DNA of 64,000 nt from CAVVXN01 sp963772585 (GCA_963772585.1 CAVYXV010000002.1:62001-126000); one strand, 5' to 3'; shown: positions 29,092-38,755, counted from the stretch's first letter. Translations and numbers: made by a program. The notes: generated by a model not told the origin, from the sequence alone.

Positions 29092-30666
29092 CTACCGACG
29101 GTCGGCGAGCCAGGCGAGCCAGGAACGGGCCTCGGCGACGCCCTCCCGGTCGGTCGGGAGCGCGAGCGCCAGGAAACGCTGGAGGTGCTCGCGCGCGGCG
29201 GCTTCGTCGCGCAGGTCGCGCCGGGTCTGCGGGTCGGCGAGCACGCACCCAAGCGACAGGTGGGCTTCGGCGAGATCGGGGTCCAGCGCGAGCGCGAGGC
29301 GGTAGTCGGCGATTTCCTGGTCCTGCGACCCGCCGAGCTGGCGCCGCACGATGCCGAGGTTGTAGCGGATCGGCGCGTCCCCGGGCGCGAGCGCCGCGGC
29401 GCGCTCGAACGAGGCGAGCGCCTGCTGGAGATCCCCCTGCGCGGCGAGCACCACGCCGAGGTTGTAGTGCGCGCGGTGGAAGTTCGGATCGTCCTCGATG
29501 ATCGCGCGGAAGATGTCGCGCGCGAGATCCATCTGCCCGCGATGCACGTGCACGATGCCCACGTTGTTGCGCGCGACCTCACTCGTCGGTCGCAGCTGGA
29601 GCACCATCTGCAGGTGCATCAGCGCCTCGCGGTCGAGCCCGAGCTGGTCCTCGACGACCGCCAGGTTGTTGAGGATGGCCGGATCGTCCGGGACCAGGCG
29701 CACCGCCTCGAGGAGATCGGCGCGCGCCTCCTCGAACCGACCGGCCTGGGCGGAGCGCCCGGCGAGCGCGGTGAGCGCCCGGGCGCGCACGGCCGGAGGC
29801 GCGCCGGGGGCTCTCGCCGCTCGCTGGATCGAGTCGAAGAGCGCGCCCACCTGGAGGTCCGCGCCGCTCATCAGGAGGAGGTTCAGGGCGGGTGCGCCGA
29901 GCGACGGATCGGCTTTCTCCGCGCGGCGGAATTCCACACGCGCCTCGTCGATGCGTCCCTGCTTGAGCGCGAGCGCGCCGCGGTTGTTGTGCGCGACGGC
30001 GTGGGCGGGGTCCGCCTCGACCGCCTTGCGGTAGGCGGCGTCGGCGCCTTGCGGGTCGCCGCGCCGTTCCAGCGCCGCGCCGAGGTTGTTCTGCGCGTCG
30101 GCGTAGGACGGATCGAGCGTCAGCGCGCGGCGAAAGGCCTCGACCGCGTCGTCGGTCTCCTTCTGGGCGAGCAGGACCACGCCCAGGTTGTTCTGGATGA
30201 GGGGATCGTCGGGATCCCGGGCCGCGGCGGCGCGATAGGCCTCGGCGGCCTCGCCCTTGTGGCCGGAACGCGAGAGCGCGTAGCCGCGGAGCGTCCAGAC
30301 GTAGGCCCCCGCGTCGCCGCCGGCGACGAGCGCCTTCGTCACGGCCAACGCCTTCTCGAGGTCGCCCTCGTGGAGCGCGGACCAGGCCGCGCCCGGCGTC
30401 GGGGCCGCGGCCGGTTCGTCAGCCGGTTCGTTGGCCGCTTGGTCGGCCGCTTGGTCGGCCGCTTCGTCGGCCGGTTCGTCGGCCGGTTCGTCGACCGGCG
30501 CCTCCGCGGGCGCTCCCGCGGGCTCGTCCGTGGCCTTCTCGGGGGGGGCGGCCTCCGGGCTCTCGCCGTCGGCCGCGTGGGAGACGCCGGGGAAGAGCCC
30601 CCCCACGAGGAGGGCGCCGGCGAGCGCCAGGAGGACGAGCCACCAGCCCGCGCGTTCCCGCCCCAC
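29092..30666 (-). CDS. Exported TPR-repeat protein with acidic repeat linker
   Basis: A 524-residue protein with a membrane or signal segment near residues 8-30. Residues about 33-90 are low-complexity Glu/Pro/Ala/Asp, including a tetrapeptide repeat (EPAD-type) encoded by 12-bp tandem units. The rest is a solenoid of about ten TPRs with family phrases such as DPDDPLIQNNLGVVLLAQKE and PSYADAQNNLGAALERRGD. TPR solenoids mediate protein-protein contacts. It starts at GTG after GGGAGG. No specific partner is visible; the zinc-finger membrane protein lies just upstream. Confidence 0.8.
   Translation of the reverse strand: MGRERAGWWLVLLALAGALLVGGLFPGVSHAADGESPEAAPPEKATDEPAGAPAEAPVDEPADEPADEAADQAADQAANEPADEPAAAPTPGAAWSALHEGDLEKALAVTKALVAGGDAGAYVWTLRGYALSRSGHKGEAAEAYRAAAARDPDDPLIQNNLGVVLLAQKETDDAVEAFRRALTLDPSYADAQNNLGAALERRGDPQGADAAYRKAVEADPAHAVAHNNRGALALKQGRIDEARVEFRRAEKADPSLGAPALNLLLMSGADLQVGALFDSIQRAARAPGAPPAVRARALTALAGRSAQAGRFEEARADLLEAVRLVPDDPAILNNLAVVEDQLGLDREALMHLQMVLQLRPTSEVARNNVGIVHVHRGQMDLARDIFRAIIEDDPNFHRAHYNLGVVLAAQGDLQQALASFERAAALAPGDAPIRYNLGIVRRQLGGSQDQEIADYRLALALDPDLAEAHLSLGCVLADPQTRRDLRDEAAAREHLQRFLALALPTDREGVAEARSWLAWLADRR
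30409..30492 (-). repeat. 12-bp tandem repeat, seven units, within the TPR gene
   Basis: Seven consecutive 12-bp units close to GGCCGGTTCGTC encode alternating (A/P)(D/N/Q)(E/Q) tetrapeptides. Unit number can change by slippage without breaking the frame. Confidence 0.85.
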
Positions 30667-30693
30667 GCGTGTCCTCCCTTTCTCGACGCCGGG

Positions 30694-31509
30694 CTAGTCC
30701 CCGGTCAGGGCCACCAGGACGTGATCCAACCGCCGGCGCGCCGCGGCGACGGCCCTCGTCGCCTCCGGGCCCCGCCCCCAGAAGAAGGGCGGATCCTCCA
30801 GGACCGGCCACGTCCCGGCACGCCACTCGGGCCAGAACACAAGGTACGTGGCTTCGAGCGTCCCGGTGTGCCGCAGGATGAACGCCTCGTTCAAGCGGCG
30901 CGCTTCGGCGTGCTGCTCGTCCAGCGGGAGGGAGACGGCCACGTCGCCGAGGCTCGCGGCGTAGTCGGCGAGGGCCCGGGCGGCGCTCGGGTCGCCCAGT
31001 CGGATCCGCCGGTCCCCTCCGCAGGCGATGCACCACTTGCGCCCGAAGCACACGGGGCAGGAACGCTTCGGGTCCTGCTCGAACTCGTCGAGCGACAGCC
31101 CCGTGCCCCCGCACCACCCGCACCGGCCGCGGCCGACCGCGGCGAGGTAGCGTCGGGCCGCCTCCACCGGGAAGGACAGCGCCACCGAGACGCGCTGGGC
31201 GGCTTCCGCCTCGCCGAGGCTCTGGATGCGTACGCGCAGGTGCTCGGCTTCGAGGGCCGAGAGGCTGTAGGGAGAGAGCGGACTCGCGGCGTCGGGGGAC
31301 GCCGTCCAGTCGTACTGCTGGTCGCAGGACGGACAGCGCGAGCCGTAGAACGGCACCGCCGACCGGCAGTGCGGACAAAACGGCTTGCCCCCGAGCCACA
31401 CGACGTCGCTGCGGTCCAGCGCCAGCATGGAGATGGCGACGAGCACGCCGACCGCCGCGAGCGTGAGCAACCACCATCGCGATTCCGGTCGGATCACCTT
31501 CGCCTCCAC
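30694..31509 (-). CDS. Membrane-anchored protein with DnaJ-like zinc fingers
   Basis: A 271-residue protein of unknown function. One membrane helix lies near residues 11-31. It is followed by a zinc ribbon (CPHCRSAVPFYGSRCPSC) and a second cysteine-rich block (CGWCGGTG, then CPVCFGRKWCIACGG) that follows the CxxCxGxG pattern of the DnaJ zinc domain. There is no J domain. The C-terminal half is mixed helical. The start is a GTG at 31,509. Genes for TPR, zinc-ribbon and other exported proteins recur in this genome. Confidence 0.65.
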   Translation of the reverse strand: MEAKVIRPESRWWLLTLAAVGVLVAISMLALDRSDVVWLGGKPFCPHCRSAVPFYGSRCPSCDQQYDWTASPDAASPLSPYSLSALEAEHLRVRIQSLGEAEAAQRVSVALSFPVEAARRYLAAVGRGRCGWCGGTGLSLDEFEQDPKRSCPVCFGRKWCIACGGDRRIRLGDPSAARALADYAASLGDVAVSLPLDEQHAEARRLNEAFILRHTGTLEATYLVFWPEWRAGTWPVLEDPPFFWGRGPEATRAVAAARRRLDHVLVALTGD

Positions 31510-31530
31510 CGCAGGGCCCGGTGGGACAGG

Positions 31531-33165
31531 CTACGCCACGTCGTCCGCCTTGCCGCGTTCCCCCCTCGCGCGGCGAGGGTCCTCGCCGCCGGGCGCCTCG
31601 CCCCAACCGCCCCCGCCCGGCGTCTCGATCCGGAGGAGATCGCCGGCCTGGAGCCCCCGGCGGGTCCTCGGCCCCAACACCGTCTCCCGGCCGTCGTGGA
31701 CGAGAACCAGACGGCCCGGGGCTCCGGGCCCCCCGCCCGCCACGCCGGGAGGCGGCACCTCGTGCCGGGTCATCAGCGCGCCGAGAACGGCGGGGGCGAG
31801 GAAGCGGATCTCCTTGACGACCCCCGCCCCGCCCCGGTGACGGCCGTCGCCGCCGCTCCCCCGCCGCACGCCATGTCGTTCGACGCGCACGGGCCAGCGC
31901 GCCTCGAGCACCTCGACGGGCGTCGAGCGCGTGTTCGTCATGTGCTGCTGGATGGCGTCGGCGCCCGGGCCGGACGGGCCACCGCCGGCGCCGGCCGGCA
32001 CCGTCTCGTAGTAGGTCGGGAACGCGGGTCCGCCGCCGACCGGCCCGAAGGTCCAGTTCGACATGGTGCCGGCCCCGGGCGCCGGCATGCGCTCGGGCCA
32101 GAGGCGCCCCGCGGCCAGCCAGAGCGCATCCACGATCCGCTGGCTCGTCTCGACGTTTCCCCCCGCGACGGGGAGCGGCGGACGGGCCGCCAGGAGGGAG
32201 CCCTCGGGGATCCGGATCTCGGCCGCGCGGAGCAAGCCGTCGTTCGTCGGCGTGTCGTCCGGGCAGAGGCAGCGCAGGAGGTAGTAGACGGCGCTTCGCG
32301 TCACCGCCTCCGTCGCGTTCAGCCCGTCGCCGACGGGCCCCGACGTGCCGTCGAAGTCCACGGCGAGCGACGCGGCGCGCTTTCTCAGCGTCGCGACGAT
32401 CCGCGCCTCCGTGCCGTCGAGCGCGGGGGTCTCCAGCGACACGTCGCGGGTGGCCTCGCCGTCCGGGAGTCGCTCCAGCGTGGCCCTGGCGAGGCGGCTC
32501 GCGTAGGCGACGAGCCGCGTGGCGCGTCGGGCGAGCGCGGCGAGGCCTCCCTCGCGGCCGGCGAGCGCGAGGAGGCGCTCCCGTCCGCGCGCGAGCGCCG
32601 CCGCCTGCGCCGCGAGGTCCGCGCGCCGTTCGGCGGGATCGCGGACGTTGGCCAGGAGCAGGTCCGTGAACGCCTCGTTCTCGACCCCGCGTTGGATCCA
32701 CGCAACCGGCGGGATGCGCACGCCCTCGGCGTGGATGTCGTCCTGCGGCGCCATCGATCCCGGCACGGCGCCCCCGATGTCGGCGTGGTGCGCGCGCACG
32801 GCGACGAGGAACGACGGGCGGCGCGCGCCCTCGGCGAAGACGGGCGCGAGGGCGGTCACGTCGGGGAGATGGGTCCCGCCGGCATAGGGGTCGTTCGCCA
32901 GCGCCACGTCGCCCGGGCAAAGGTCCAGCTTCCCGAGCGCATGGCGCACGCCGAGCGGCATGGCCCCGAGGTGCACGGGGATGTGCGCCGCGTGCGCGAC
33001 CATCGTGCCGCGGCCGTCGAACACGGCGGCGCTGAGGTCCCGTCGCTCCTTGATGTTCGAGGAGACGGCGCTCGCGATGCAGATCTCCGCCATCTCCTCC
33101 GCGACGCTCTCGAGCAGCTCTCGGAGGAGCCCCAGCGCGATGGCGTCGGAGGCGCGGGCGCTCAC
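31531..33165 (-). CDS. hyuB: Hydantoinase B / 5-oxoprolinase beta-type subunit
   Basis: HyuB-family subunit of an ATP-dependent hydantoinase, oxoprolinase or acetone-carboxylase-like enzyme, 544 residues. Typical blocks are AEEMAEICIASAVSSNIKER, GDVALANDPYAGGTHLPDV, RAHHADIGGAVPGSM and the C-terminal KEIRFLAPAVLG with a Gly-rich RIETPGGGGWG. The GTG start overlaps the HyuA stop (GTGA), so the subunits are co-translated. The substrate (hydantoin, 5-oxoproline or other) cannot be told from the sequence. Confidence 0.88.
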   Translation of the reverse strand: MSARASDAIALGLLRELLESVAEEMAEICIASAVSSNIKERRDLSAAVFDGRGTMVAHAAHIPVHLGAMPLGVRHALGKLDLCPGDVALANDPYAGGTHLPDVTALAPVFAEGARRPSFLVAVRAHHADIGGAVPGSMAPQDDIHAEGVRIPPVAWIQRGVENEAFTDLLLANVRDPAERRADLAAQAAALARGRERLLALAGREGGLAALARRATRLVAYASRLARATLERLPDGEATRDVSLETPALDGTEARIVATLRKRAASLAVDFDGTSGPVGDGLNATEAVTRSAVYYLLRCLCPDDTPTNDGLLRAAEIRIPEGSLLAARPPLPVAGGNVETSQRIVDALWLAAGRLWPERMPAPGAGTMSNWTFGPVGGGPAFPTYYETVPAGAGGGPSGPGADAIQQHMTNTRSTPVEVLEARWPVRVERHGVRRGSGGDGRHRGGAGVVKEIRFLAPAVLGALMTRHEVPPPGVAGGGPGAPGRLVLVHDGRETVLGPRTRRGLQAGDLLRIETPGGGGWGEAPGGEDPRRARGERGKADDVA

Positions 33166-35117
33166 GACTCCCGCTCCAGGACGAGGTCGCCCTCGGCGGC
33201 GATGCGCGCGGTCCATCCGCGCGGGACCCAGGTCGTCGCGGTCGCCTCGCCGACGACGGCGGGACCGCGGAGCGTCGCGCCGGGCGGAAGCGCCTCGCGA
33301 GCGCGGTGACCGACACCGTCCTTCACGAATGCGGGCGTCGCCCGGCGCCAGCGAGGGTTCGTCGCCGACGCCCGGCGCGCGCGGCGGCGACGGCCCTCGT
33401 ATCCCAGGCCCCGGACCCGGAGGCGCACCACCTCCACCGCGCGCTGGGGATCGGCGAAGCCGAAGCGGCGCCCGTGGCCCTCGTCGAACGCGCGTCGCCA
33501 CGCCGCCCCGTACGGCACGGTGACGGTGAACGCCTGGCCGACGTAGCGGACGTCGAGCTCGGAGTGGAGGGTCGGCCGCGTCGCGCCCTCCTTTGCCAGG
33601 CGCGCGCCGACCTTCGCCGCCAGCTCGTCGAGTCCCTTGCGGAGCCCGGCCGAGTCCTGGCGCCTCGCGACACGGCTCGCGTCGGCCCTCAGCGGCGCCA
33701 GCAGCGTCCCCCAGGCGGCGAGCGCGCCGGCGTGTTGCGGCACGACGACGCCCCGGAGGTCCAGGCGGTCCGCGGTCTCGGCGGCGAGCGTCGGCCCCGC
33801 GCCGCCGAAGGCGACGAGGTGGGCGCCCCGCGGGTCGTGGCCCTGCTGGGCGGAGGCGCGGCGGAGGGCCCTCGCCGTCGTCGCGCTCGCCACGGCGACC
33901 GCCCCCTCCGCGAGGCGGCGCGGCGACAGCCCCGCGCGGCGGGCGAGGGGCGTCGCCTCCCGCCGGGCGCCGTCGGGATCGAGCGGGAAGCCTCCGCCGA
34001 GGAGCGCCTCCGGCAGCCGCCCGAGGAGACACCATGCGTCGGTCAGGGTGAAGGGGCCGCCGTGGCCGTAGCAGGCCGGGCCGGGGTCGGCGCCGGCGCT
34101 TCGGGGCCCGACGCGCAGGGCGCCGCCCTCGTCGACCCACACGATGCTGCCGCCCCCGGCGCCCACCGTCTCCAGCGCGAGGCTCGGGACGGAGGCGCGG
34201 TGCTCGCCGACGGCGAGGACCTCGCGGACGGGAAGCTCGCCACCGGCGATCCACGCGACGTCGGTACTCGTGCCGCCGACGTCGAAGGAGAGGGCCCGGT
34301 CGATGCCGAGTCGCCGGGTCACGGCATGCGCGGCGGCGACCCCCGCGGCGGGGCCGGAGAGGAGGGTGCGGACGGGCGCGCGCCTCACCTCGGCCGCGGT
34401 CATGCGTCCGCCATCGGACCGCTGGACGGTGAGGGCGCCGGCGGGAAGCGCGCGAGCGAGGCGGCGGACGTAGGCGACGACGCCCGGCCCCACGAAGGCG
34501 TCGAGCACCGCCGTCGCCGCGCGTTCGGCCTCCCGCGGATCCGCGGACAGGTCGCTCCCCAAGTGTACCGTCACCCCCGTCCCGGCCAGCGCCCGGCGAA
34601 GCGCCGCGGCGAGCCGGCGTTCGTGGACCGGATTGCGGACCCCGTGGAGCAGGGAGAGGGCGACGGCCTCGGGTTCGCACCGGCGGACGGCGGCGACGAG
34701 CGCCCCGACGGCGGCGTCCTCGGGCGCGCGGACCACACGCCCGTCGGCGCCCATCCGCTCGGGGGCGCCGAAGCAGCGGTCGGGGGGGACCAGGGGGCGG
34801 GCCCGGGAGGGCGCGAGCGCGTGGAGGTCCCGGCGGTCGCCCCGGGCGAGATGCAGCACGTCTTCGAACCCCTCCGTCGAGACGAGTGCGACGCGGGCGC
34901 CGTCCCGCGTCAGCACCGCGTTCGTCCCCACCGTCGAGCCGTGGTGGAGCCGCCCGCCCTCCGCCAGTCCGCCGAGCGCCGCGAGGGCGTGGCGAACGGC
35001 CCGGGCCGGATCGTCGGGCGTGGAGAGGACCTTGACCGTCGTCGGGCCGTCGGGGGTCTCGGCGACCCCGTCGGTGAAGGTCCCTCCCGTGTCGATGCCT
35101 GCGCGACGAACGGCCAT
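33162..35117 (-). CDS. hyuA: Hydantoinase A / 5-oxoprolinase alpha-type subunit
   Basis: ATP-binding subunit partner of HyuB, 651 residues from the ATG at 35,117. The N-terminus AGIDTGGTFTDGV and the later SFDVGGTSTDVAWI are the two phosphate-binding motifs of the ASKHA fold in this family; RTLLSGPAAGVAAAHAV and VAFGGAGPTLAAETAD are also characteristic. The frame is open further upstream, but the family N-terminus fixes the start. It forms a two-gene operon with hyuB, divergent from plsY. Confidence 0.9.
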   Translation of the reverse strand: MAVRRAGIDTGGTFTDGVAETPDGPTTVKVLSTPDDPARAVRHALAALGGLAEGGRLHHGSTVGTNAVLTRDGARVALVSTEGFEDVLHLARGDRRDLHALAPSRARPLVPPDRCFGAPERMGADGRVVRAPEDAAVGALVAAVRRCEPEAVALSLLHGVRNPVHERRLAAALRRALAGTGVTVHLGSDLSADPREAERAATAVLDAFVGPGVVAYVRRLARALPAGALTVQRSDGGRMTAAEVRRAPVRTLLSGPAAGVAAAHAVTRRLGIDRALSFDVGGTSTDVAWIAGGELPVREVLAVGEHRASVPSLALETVGAGGGSIVWVDEGGALRVGPRSAGADPGPACYGHGGPFTLTDAWCLLGRLPEALLGGGFPLDPDGARREATPLARRAGLSPRRLAEGAVAVASATTARALRRASAQQGHDPRGAHLVAFGGAGPTLAAETADRLDLRGVVVPQHAGALAAWGTLLAPLRADASRVARRQDSAGLRKGLDELAAKVGARLAKEGATRPTLHSELDVRYVGQAFTVTVPYGAAWRRAFDEGHGRRFGFADPQRAVEVVRLRVRGLGYEGRRRRARRASATNPRWRRATPAFVKDGVGHRAREALPPGATLRGPAVVGEATATTWVPRGWTARIAAEGDLVLERES

Positions 35118-35170
35118 GGCTGCATTGGAACCGGGCGGCGGCTTCCTCGCCAGGGACACCGCCGGGCCGG

Positions 35171-35893
35171 GTGGGCGGTGCCGACGGGGGCGGCTACCAT
35201 CAGGAGAGTGTTCCCGGAGCATGCGCCATCGACATCGGTTCGCCCATTGCCGAGATCCTCGCCGCCGCCCTGGCATACCTCATCGGCGGCATCCCGTTCG
35301 GCTGGTTGACGGTCCGCGTCCTCCGCGGCCGTGATCTGCGCACCGTCGGCAGCGGGAACATCGGCGCGACGAACGCCTCCCGTCTCTGGCCGGGGAACTG
35401 GTCGATCCTCGCGTTCGTGTTCGTGTTCGCCCTCGACTTCGCGAAGGGCTACCTCGCGTTCGTCTTCGCGCACAAGCTCGGGAGCTTCCTGGGCGCCGAG
35501 ATCCCGGGGCAGACGCTTGGCATGATCTGCGGCGCCGCGGCGATCCTTGGCCACGTGTTCACCCCGTACCTGCGGTTCAAGGGCGGGAAGGGTGTGGCGA
35601 CCGCCCTCGGCGTGGTCACCGCGCTGGCGCCGATCTCGTCGCTGGCCGCAGTTGGGATGTGGGGCCTTCTCGTCGGGATCACCCGCTACATCTCACTCGG
35701 CTCGATCGGGGCGATGGTCGCGGTTCCCGTCGCCTACGTCCTGAGCTACGGCCCGGAGACCTTCCGCGGCCACCTGGCGGTCTTCCTCTTCTTCGTGGCG
35801 CTCACGGCGATCGTCGTGTGGCGGCACCGCGAGAACATCCTCCGCATCCTAAAGGGCAAGGAGCGAAAGGTCGGCGCGGCCGACCAGGTATAG
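35171..35893 (+). CDS. plsY: Glycerol-3-phosphate acyltransferase PlsY
   Basis: Membrane enzyme transferring acyl groups from acyl-phosphate to glycerol-3-phosphate in phospholipid synthesis. Family motifs are SGNIGATNASR, GHVFTPYLRFKGGKGVAT and the membrane helices around them. The start is unclear: the first in-frame GTG (35,171) adds about 25 unlikely residues, while PlsY normally begins close to AALAYLIGGIPFGW. A TACCAT box at 35,195-35,200 would place transcription start at a GTG (35,208) in another frame, so either an ATC/ATT codon near 35,228-35,246 starts translation or a base is missing. gpsA follows, a logical lipid-precursor pair. Confidence 0.88.
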   Translation: MGGADGGGYHQESVPGACAIDIGSPIAEILAAALAYLIGGIPFGWLTVRVLRGRDLRTVGSGNIGATNASRLWPGNWSILAFVFVFALDFAKGYLAFVFAHKLGSFLGAEIPGQTLGMICGAAAILGHVFTPYLRFKGGKGVATALGVVTALAPISSLAAVGMWGLLVGITRYISLGSIGAMVAVPVAYVLSYGPETFRGHLAVFLFFVALTAIVVWRHRENILRILKGKERKVGAADQV

Positions 35894-35955
35894 CGGGCAC
35901 GCCCGGCTGCGCGAGCGGACCGGCGGCCGCCCGATCGGGCGGGAAGGGATGCTGC

Positions 35956-36969
35956 ATGGACGCCGCGAGACGCGTGCTGGTCGTCGGGGACGGCGGCTGG
36001 GGAACCGCCCTGTCGATGCTCCTCGCCGCCAAGGGATGCGCCGTGTCCCTCTGGAGCTACGACGCGGAGTACGCGGCGCTTCTCTCGGAGAGCCGCACGA
36101 ACCCCCGGTATCTACCCGGATTCAAGATTCCGGACTCCGTGCGCATCGGCGCCGACTTCGAGGCGCTGATCGACGGGAGCGAACTCCTCGTATCGGCCGT
36201 CCCCACGAACTTCCTCCGTTCCGTGTGGAAGCGGCACGCTCCCCACCTGCCGGCGCACGTCCCGCTCGTCAGCGTGTCGAAGGGAATCGAGGACGGCACC
36301 TTCCTCCGGCCCACGCAGATCCTGGGCGAAGTGCTCGGCGATCACCCCGTAGCGGTCCTCTCGGGCCCGAACATCGCGCGCGAGATCGCCGACGGGCACC
36401 CCGCGGTGACGGTGGTCGCATCGGAGGACGCGTCGCTGACGCCCCTCGTGCAGCACACGTTCAACTGCGAACGCTTGCGTGTGTACTCCAACCCCGACGC
36501 GCGCGGGGTCGAGCTGGGCGGCGTGCTCAAGAACGTGATCGCGATCGCGGCGGGCATGTGCGACGGGCTGCAGCTCGGCGCGAACGCGAAGGCGGCGCTC
36601 GTGACGCGTGGCGTCGTGGAGATGGCACGCCTGGGCCAGGCACTGGGCGGTCAGCGCGCCACGTTCTTCGGCATCTCGGGCCTGGGAGATCTGTTGACCA
36701 CGTGCTACTCCCCGCTCAGCCGCAACCGGACCTTCGGCGAGCGACTGGGCCGCGGCGAGCTCGCGGCCGACATCTCGGCCAGCATGAAGATGGTGGCCGA
36801 GGGCGCGAGGAGCGCCCGTCCGCTGAACGAGATCATGCACGAGCGCGGCCTGCGTCTCCCCATCACCGAGCAGGTCCACCTCGCGATCCACGAGGGCAAG
36901 CCGGCGAAAGCCGTACTCGAATCCCTCATGCGGCGCACCGTGAAGGACGAGGCCGAGGACCTGCCGTAG
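35956..36969 (+). CDS. gpsA: Glycerol-3-phosphate dehydrogenase GpsA
   Basis: NAD(P)-dependent enzyme making the glycerol-3-phosphate used by PlsY, 337 residues. The N-terminal dinucleotide motif is VLVVGDGGWGTALSMLLA, with Asp replacing the usual second Gly-side residue. Catalytic region: SGPNIAREIADG, and the lysine in GGVLKNVIAIAAGMCDG, with GLGDLLTTC and SRNRTFG further on. All are standard. It starts 62 bp after plsY with GGGAAGGG upstream. Confidence 0.95.
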   Translation: MDAARRVLVVGDGGWGTALSMLLAAKGCAVSLWSYDAEYAALLSESRTNPRYLPGFKIPDSVRIGADFEALIDGSELLVSAVPTNFLRSVWKRHAPHLPAHVPLVSVSKGIEDGTFLRPTQILGEVLGDHPVAVLSGPNIAREIADGHPAVTVVASEDASLTPLVQHTFNCERLRVYSNPDARGVELGGVLKNVIAIAAGMCDGLQLGANAKAALVTRGVVEMARLGQALGGQRATFFGISGLGDLLTTCYSPLSRNRTFGERLGRGELAADISASMKMVAEGARSARPLNEIMHERGLRLPITEQVHLAIHEGKPAKAVLESLMRRTVKDEAEDLP

Positions 36970-37112
36970 CGCCGCCTCGCGCCCGCCGGGAGGCGGGATA
37001 GGGACGAATCGAGGCCTCCTCAGCAGAAGCGGTGGGTGACCACCGGCTCAGGAAGCTGCCCCGTCGGGTGAGGGAGGGCCTCCGAGGCCGTTCGGAAGCG
37101 TCGGAACCCGTA

Positions 37113-37146
37113 CGATCTCCTGGTGGTCATCCGCCCTGGGAGATCG
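37113..37146 (+). terminator. Hairpin between convergent genes
   Basis: CGATCTCC and its complement GGAGATCG pair across an 18-base loop between gpsA and the converging permease gene. There is no T-run, so it may act in either direction or not at all. Confidence 0.3.
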
Positions 37147-37147
37147 A

Positions 37148-38755
37148 TCAGCGCTTGAGTACCTCGATGGGACGGATCCAGGCGGCCTTCATCGCCGGCA
37201 CGATGCCGGAGACGAAGCTGAGGCCGACGCCCAGAGCGAGGATCGCCGCGTCCACCGCGAGCGGTAGGTGGAACAGGTGGGAGGCCGGCATGTCGCTCGT
37301 CGCCAGCCCGGCCGAGAGCCTGGATCCGAACATCCACAGCCCGGCGTGCGCCAGCGCCAGGCCCAGGACCGATCCCAGGGCGCCGATCACCGCGGCCTCG
37401 GACAGGAAGATGACCAGGATGTCCACCCGGCGCGCCCCGACCGCGCGCAGGATACCGATGCGCCGCTGCTGCTCCAGGACGCTCAGCGAGAGGCCGTTGC
37501 CGATGGCCGTACCGGCCAGCAGGAACAGCAGGATCGAGAAGATCACCGTTCCGCGGGAGAGGGTCCGGGAGAGGTCCTGCATCCGCCCCGCTTCGCGCTT
37601 CAGCCGGGCGCCCTCGGCTGACAGCGACTCGAGCCGGGCCTGGAGTCGCTCGGCCTCCTCGGTCGCCGACTCCACCGAGAAGCCCATCTCCCGCAGCGTG
37701 GAAGCTAGCGAAACGGTGTCCTCGAAGCCGCCGGTCTGGATGTGCAGCTCGCTGTAGGTGATCTCGGGATCGCGGGCGAACACCTTGGTGAGGATGCCCG
37801 CGGTCTCCTCGTGGAACATCCGGTTCCAGTGCTCGAGGTAGGGCAACGGGACGGCGATGCCGGTCCCGGGCATCTTCCGGGAGTAGCCCACGACCTGGAT
37901 CGGAACGGCCATCGTCTCCGTGTCGAGCCCCGGGAACAGACGAAGGGTGAAGTTCCGAGGCAGGTTCTCCTTGTTGATGTTGGACAGGAACTGGCTCAGC
38001 AGCGTGCGGATCACCTTCTTGATGACCTCGTCCGTGATGGTCGAGACGCCGAAACGCGCCATGGACTTGCTGACGTTTCGCTTGACCCGATCGCTGCGGT
38101 CCATCGCCTTCTTGAGCTCGGCGTAGACGACCTCCTCGAAGCGGTCCAGCATCTCCGGGCTGTTCATGTTGCCGATGAAGCTCAGGAGCTGTGCCGGCAG
38201 CACCACGGGTACGGCCGCGTCTTCCTCGTCGAGGTGGTGGACGAAGCGTTGTCCGGGGAGCAGGTCCTCGCTGGGCAGGAAGCTGGCGCGCAGGCCGTAC
38301 ACGGTGGTCGGGATCTTGAATTCCTGCTGGGCCTCCCGGGCCGGAAGGCCGGGGAGGGAGAAATTCGCCCGGACCCCGATCATCACCGGGAACAAGAGCG
38401 CCACCGGATCGACGTGCACGACGCCCCCGAGCCGCTCCACCTCGTCGAGTTGGGCCTGGGTGATGTTCTCGGCATCGGGCGACGCTGCCGGGCGAATCGT
38501 GATCTGGTTCACCGGCAGCGCGGCGATCAGCTCGTCCTGCTTGTCGGCGAGAGCCGTGCGTTGCGCGAAGACCTTCCGGTACGCAGCCAGGTTGGTCTGC
38601 ACCAGCGAGTCCAGGCCGCCCAGGATCGCGATCAGGAGCGCGAGCGTTCCGGTGCCCACCGCCACCCCCATCCCCAGGAACAGCGACCGGCCGCAGCGCG
38701 CGGCCAGGTTCTCGATCGACATCCGCATGAGCTGGTGGATGATCACGCGCCGCAC
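37148..38755 (-). CDS. ABC transporter permease, MacB/FtsX type
   Basis: A 535-residue permease with one N-terminal membrane helix (about 27-48), a large extracytoplasmic domain (about 50-390) and three C-terminal helices (about 410-430, 450-480 and 505-525), the FtsX/MacB layout. The C-terminal block RRIGILRAVGARRVDILVIFL is characteristic. Such systems move lipoproteins, peptides or drugs or drive envelope machines without pumping through the permease. It overlaps the ATPase gene by 13 bp. A coiled-coil stretch (ATEEAERLQARLESLSAEGA) sits before the final helices. No adaptor or outer-membrane partner is encoded next to it. Confidence 0.85.
   Translation of the reverse strand: MRRVIIHQLMRMSIENLAARCGRSLFLGMGVAVGTGTLALLIAILGGLDSLVQTNLAAYRKVFAQRTALADKQDELIAALPVNQITIRPAASPDAENITQAQLDEVERLGGVVHVDPVALLFPVMIGVRANFSLPGLPAREAQQEFKIPTTVYGLRASFLPSEDLLPGQRFVHHLDEEDAAVPVVLPAQLLSFIGNMNSPEMLDRFEEVVYAELKKAMDRSDRVKRNVSKSMARFGVSTITDEVIKKVIRTLLSQFLSNINKENLPRNFTLRLFPGLDTETMAVPIQVVGYSRKMPGTGIAVPLPYLEHWNRMFHEETAGILTKVFARDPEITYSELHIQTGGFEDTVSLASTLREMGFSVESATEEAERLQARLESLSAEGARLKREAGRMQDLSRTLSRGTVIFSILLFLLAGTAIGNGLSLSVLEQQRRIGILRAVGARRVDILVIFLSEAAVIGALGSVLGLALAHAGLWMFGSRLSAGLATSDMPASHLFHLPLAVDAAILALGVGLSFVSGIVPAMKAAWIRPIEVLKR

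Noticed and set aside
29185..33309. A 1,374-codon plus-strand open frame opposite the TPR, zinc-finger and hyuB genes
   Set aside because: It is antisense to three well-supported genes, and its composition follows their reversed codons.
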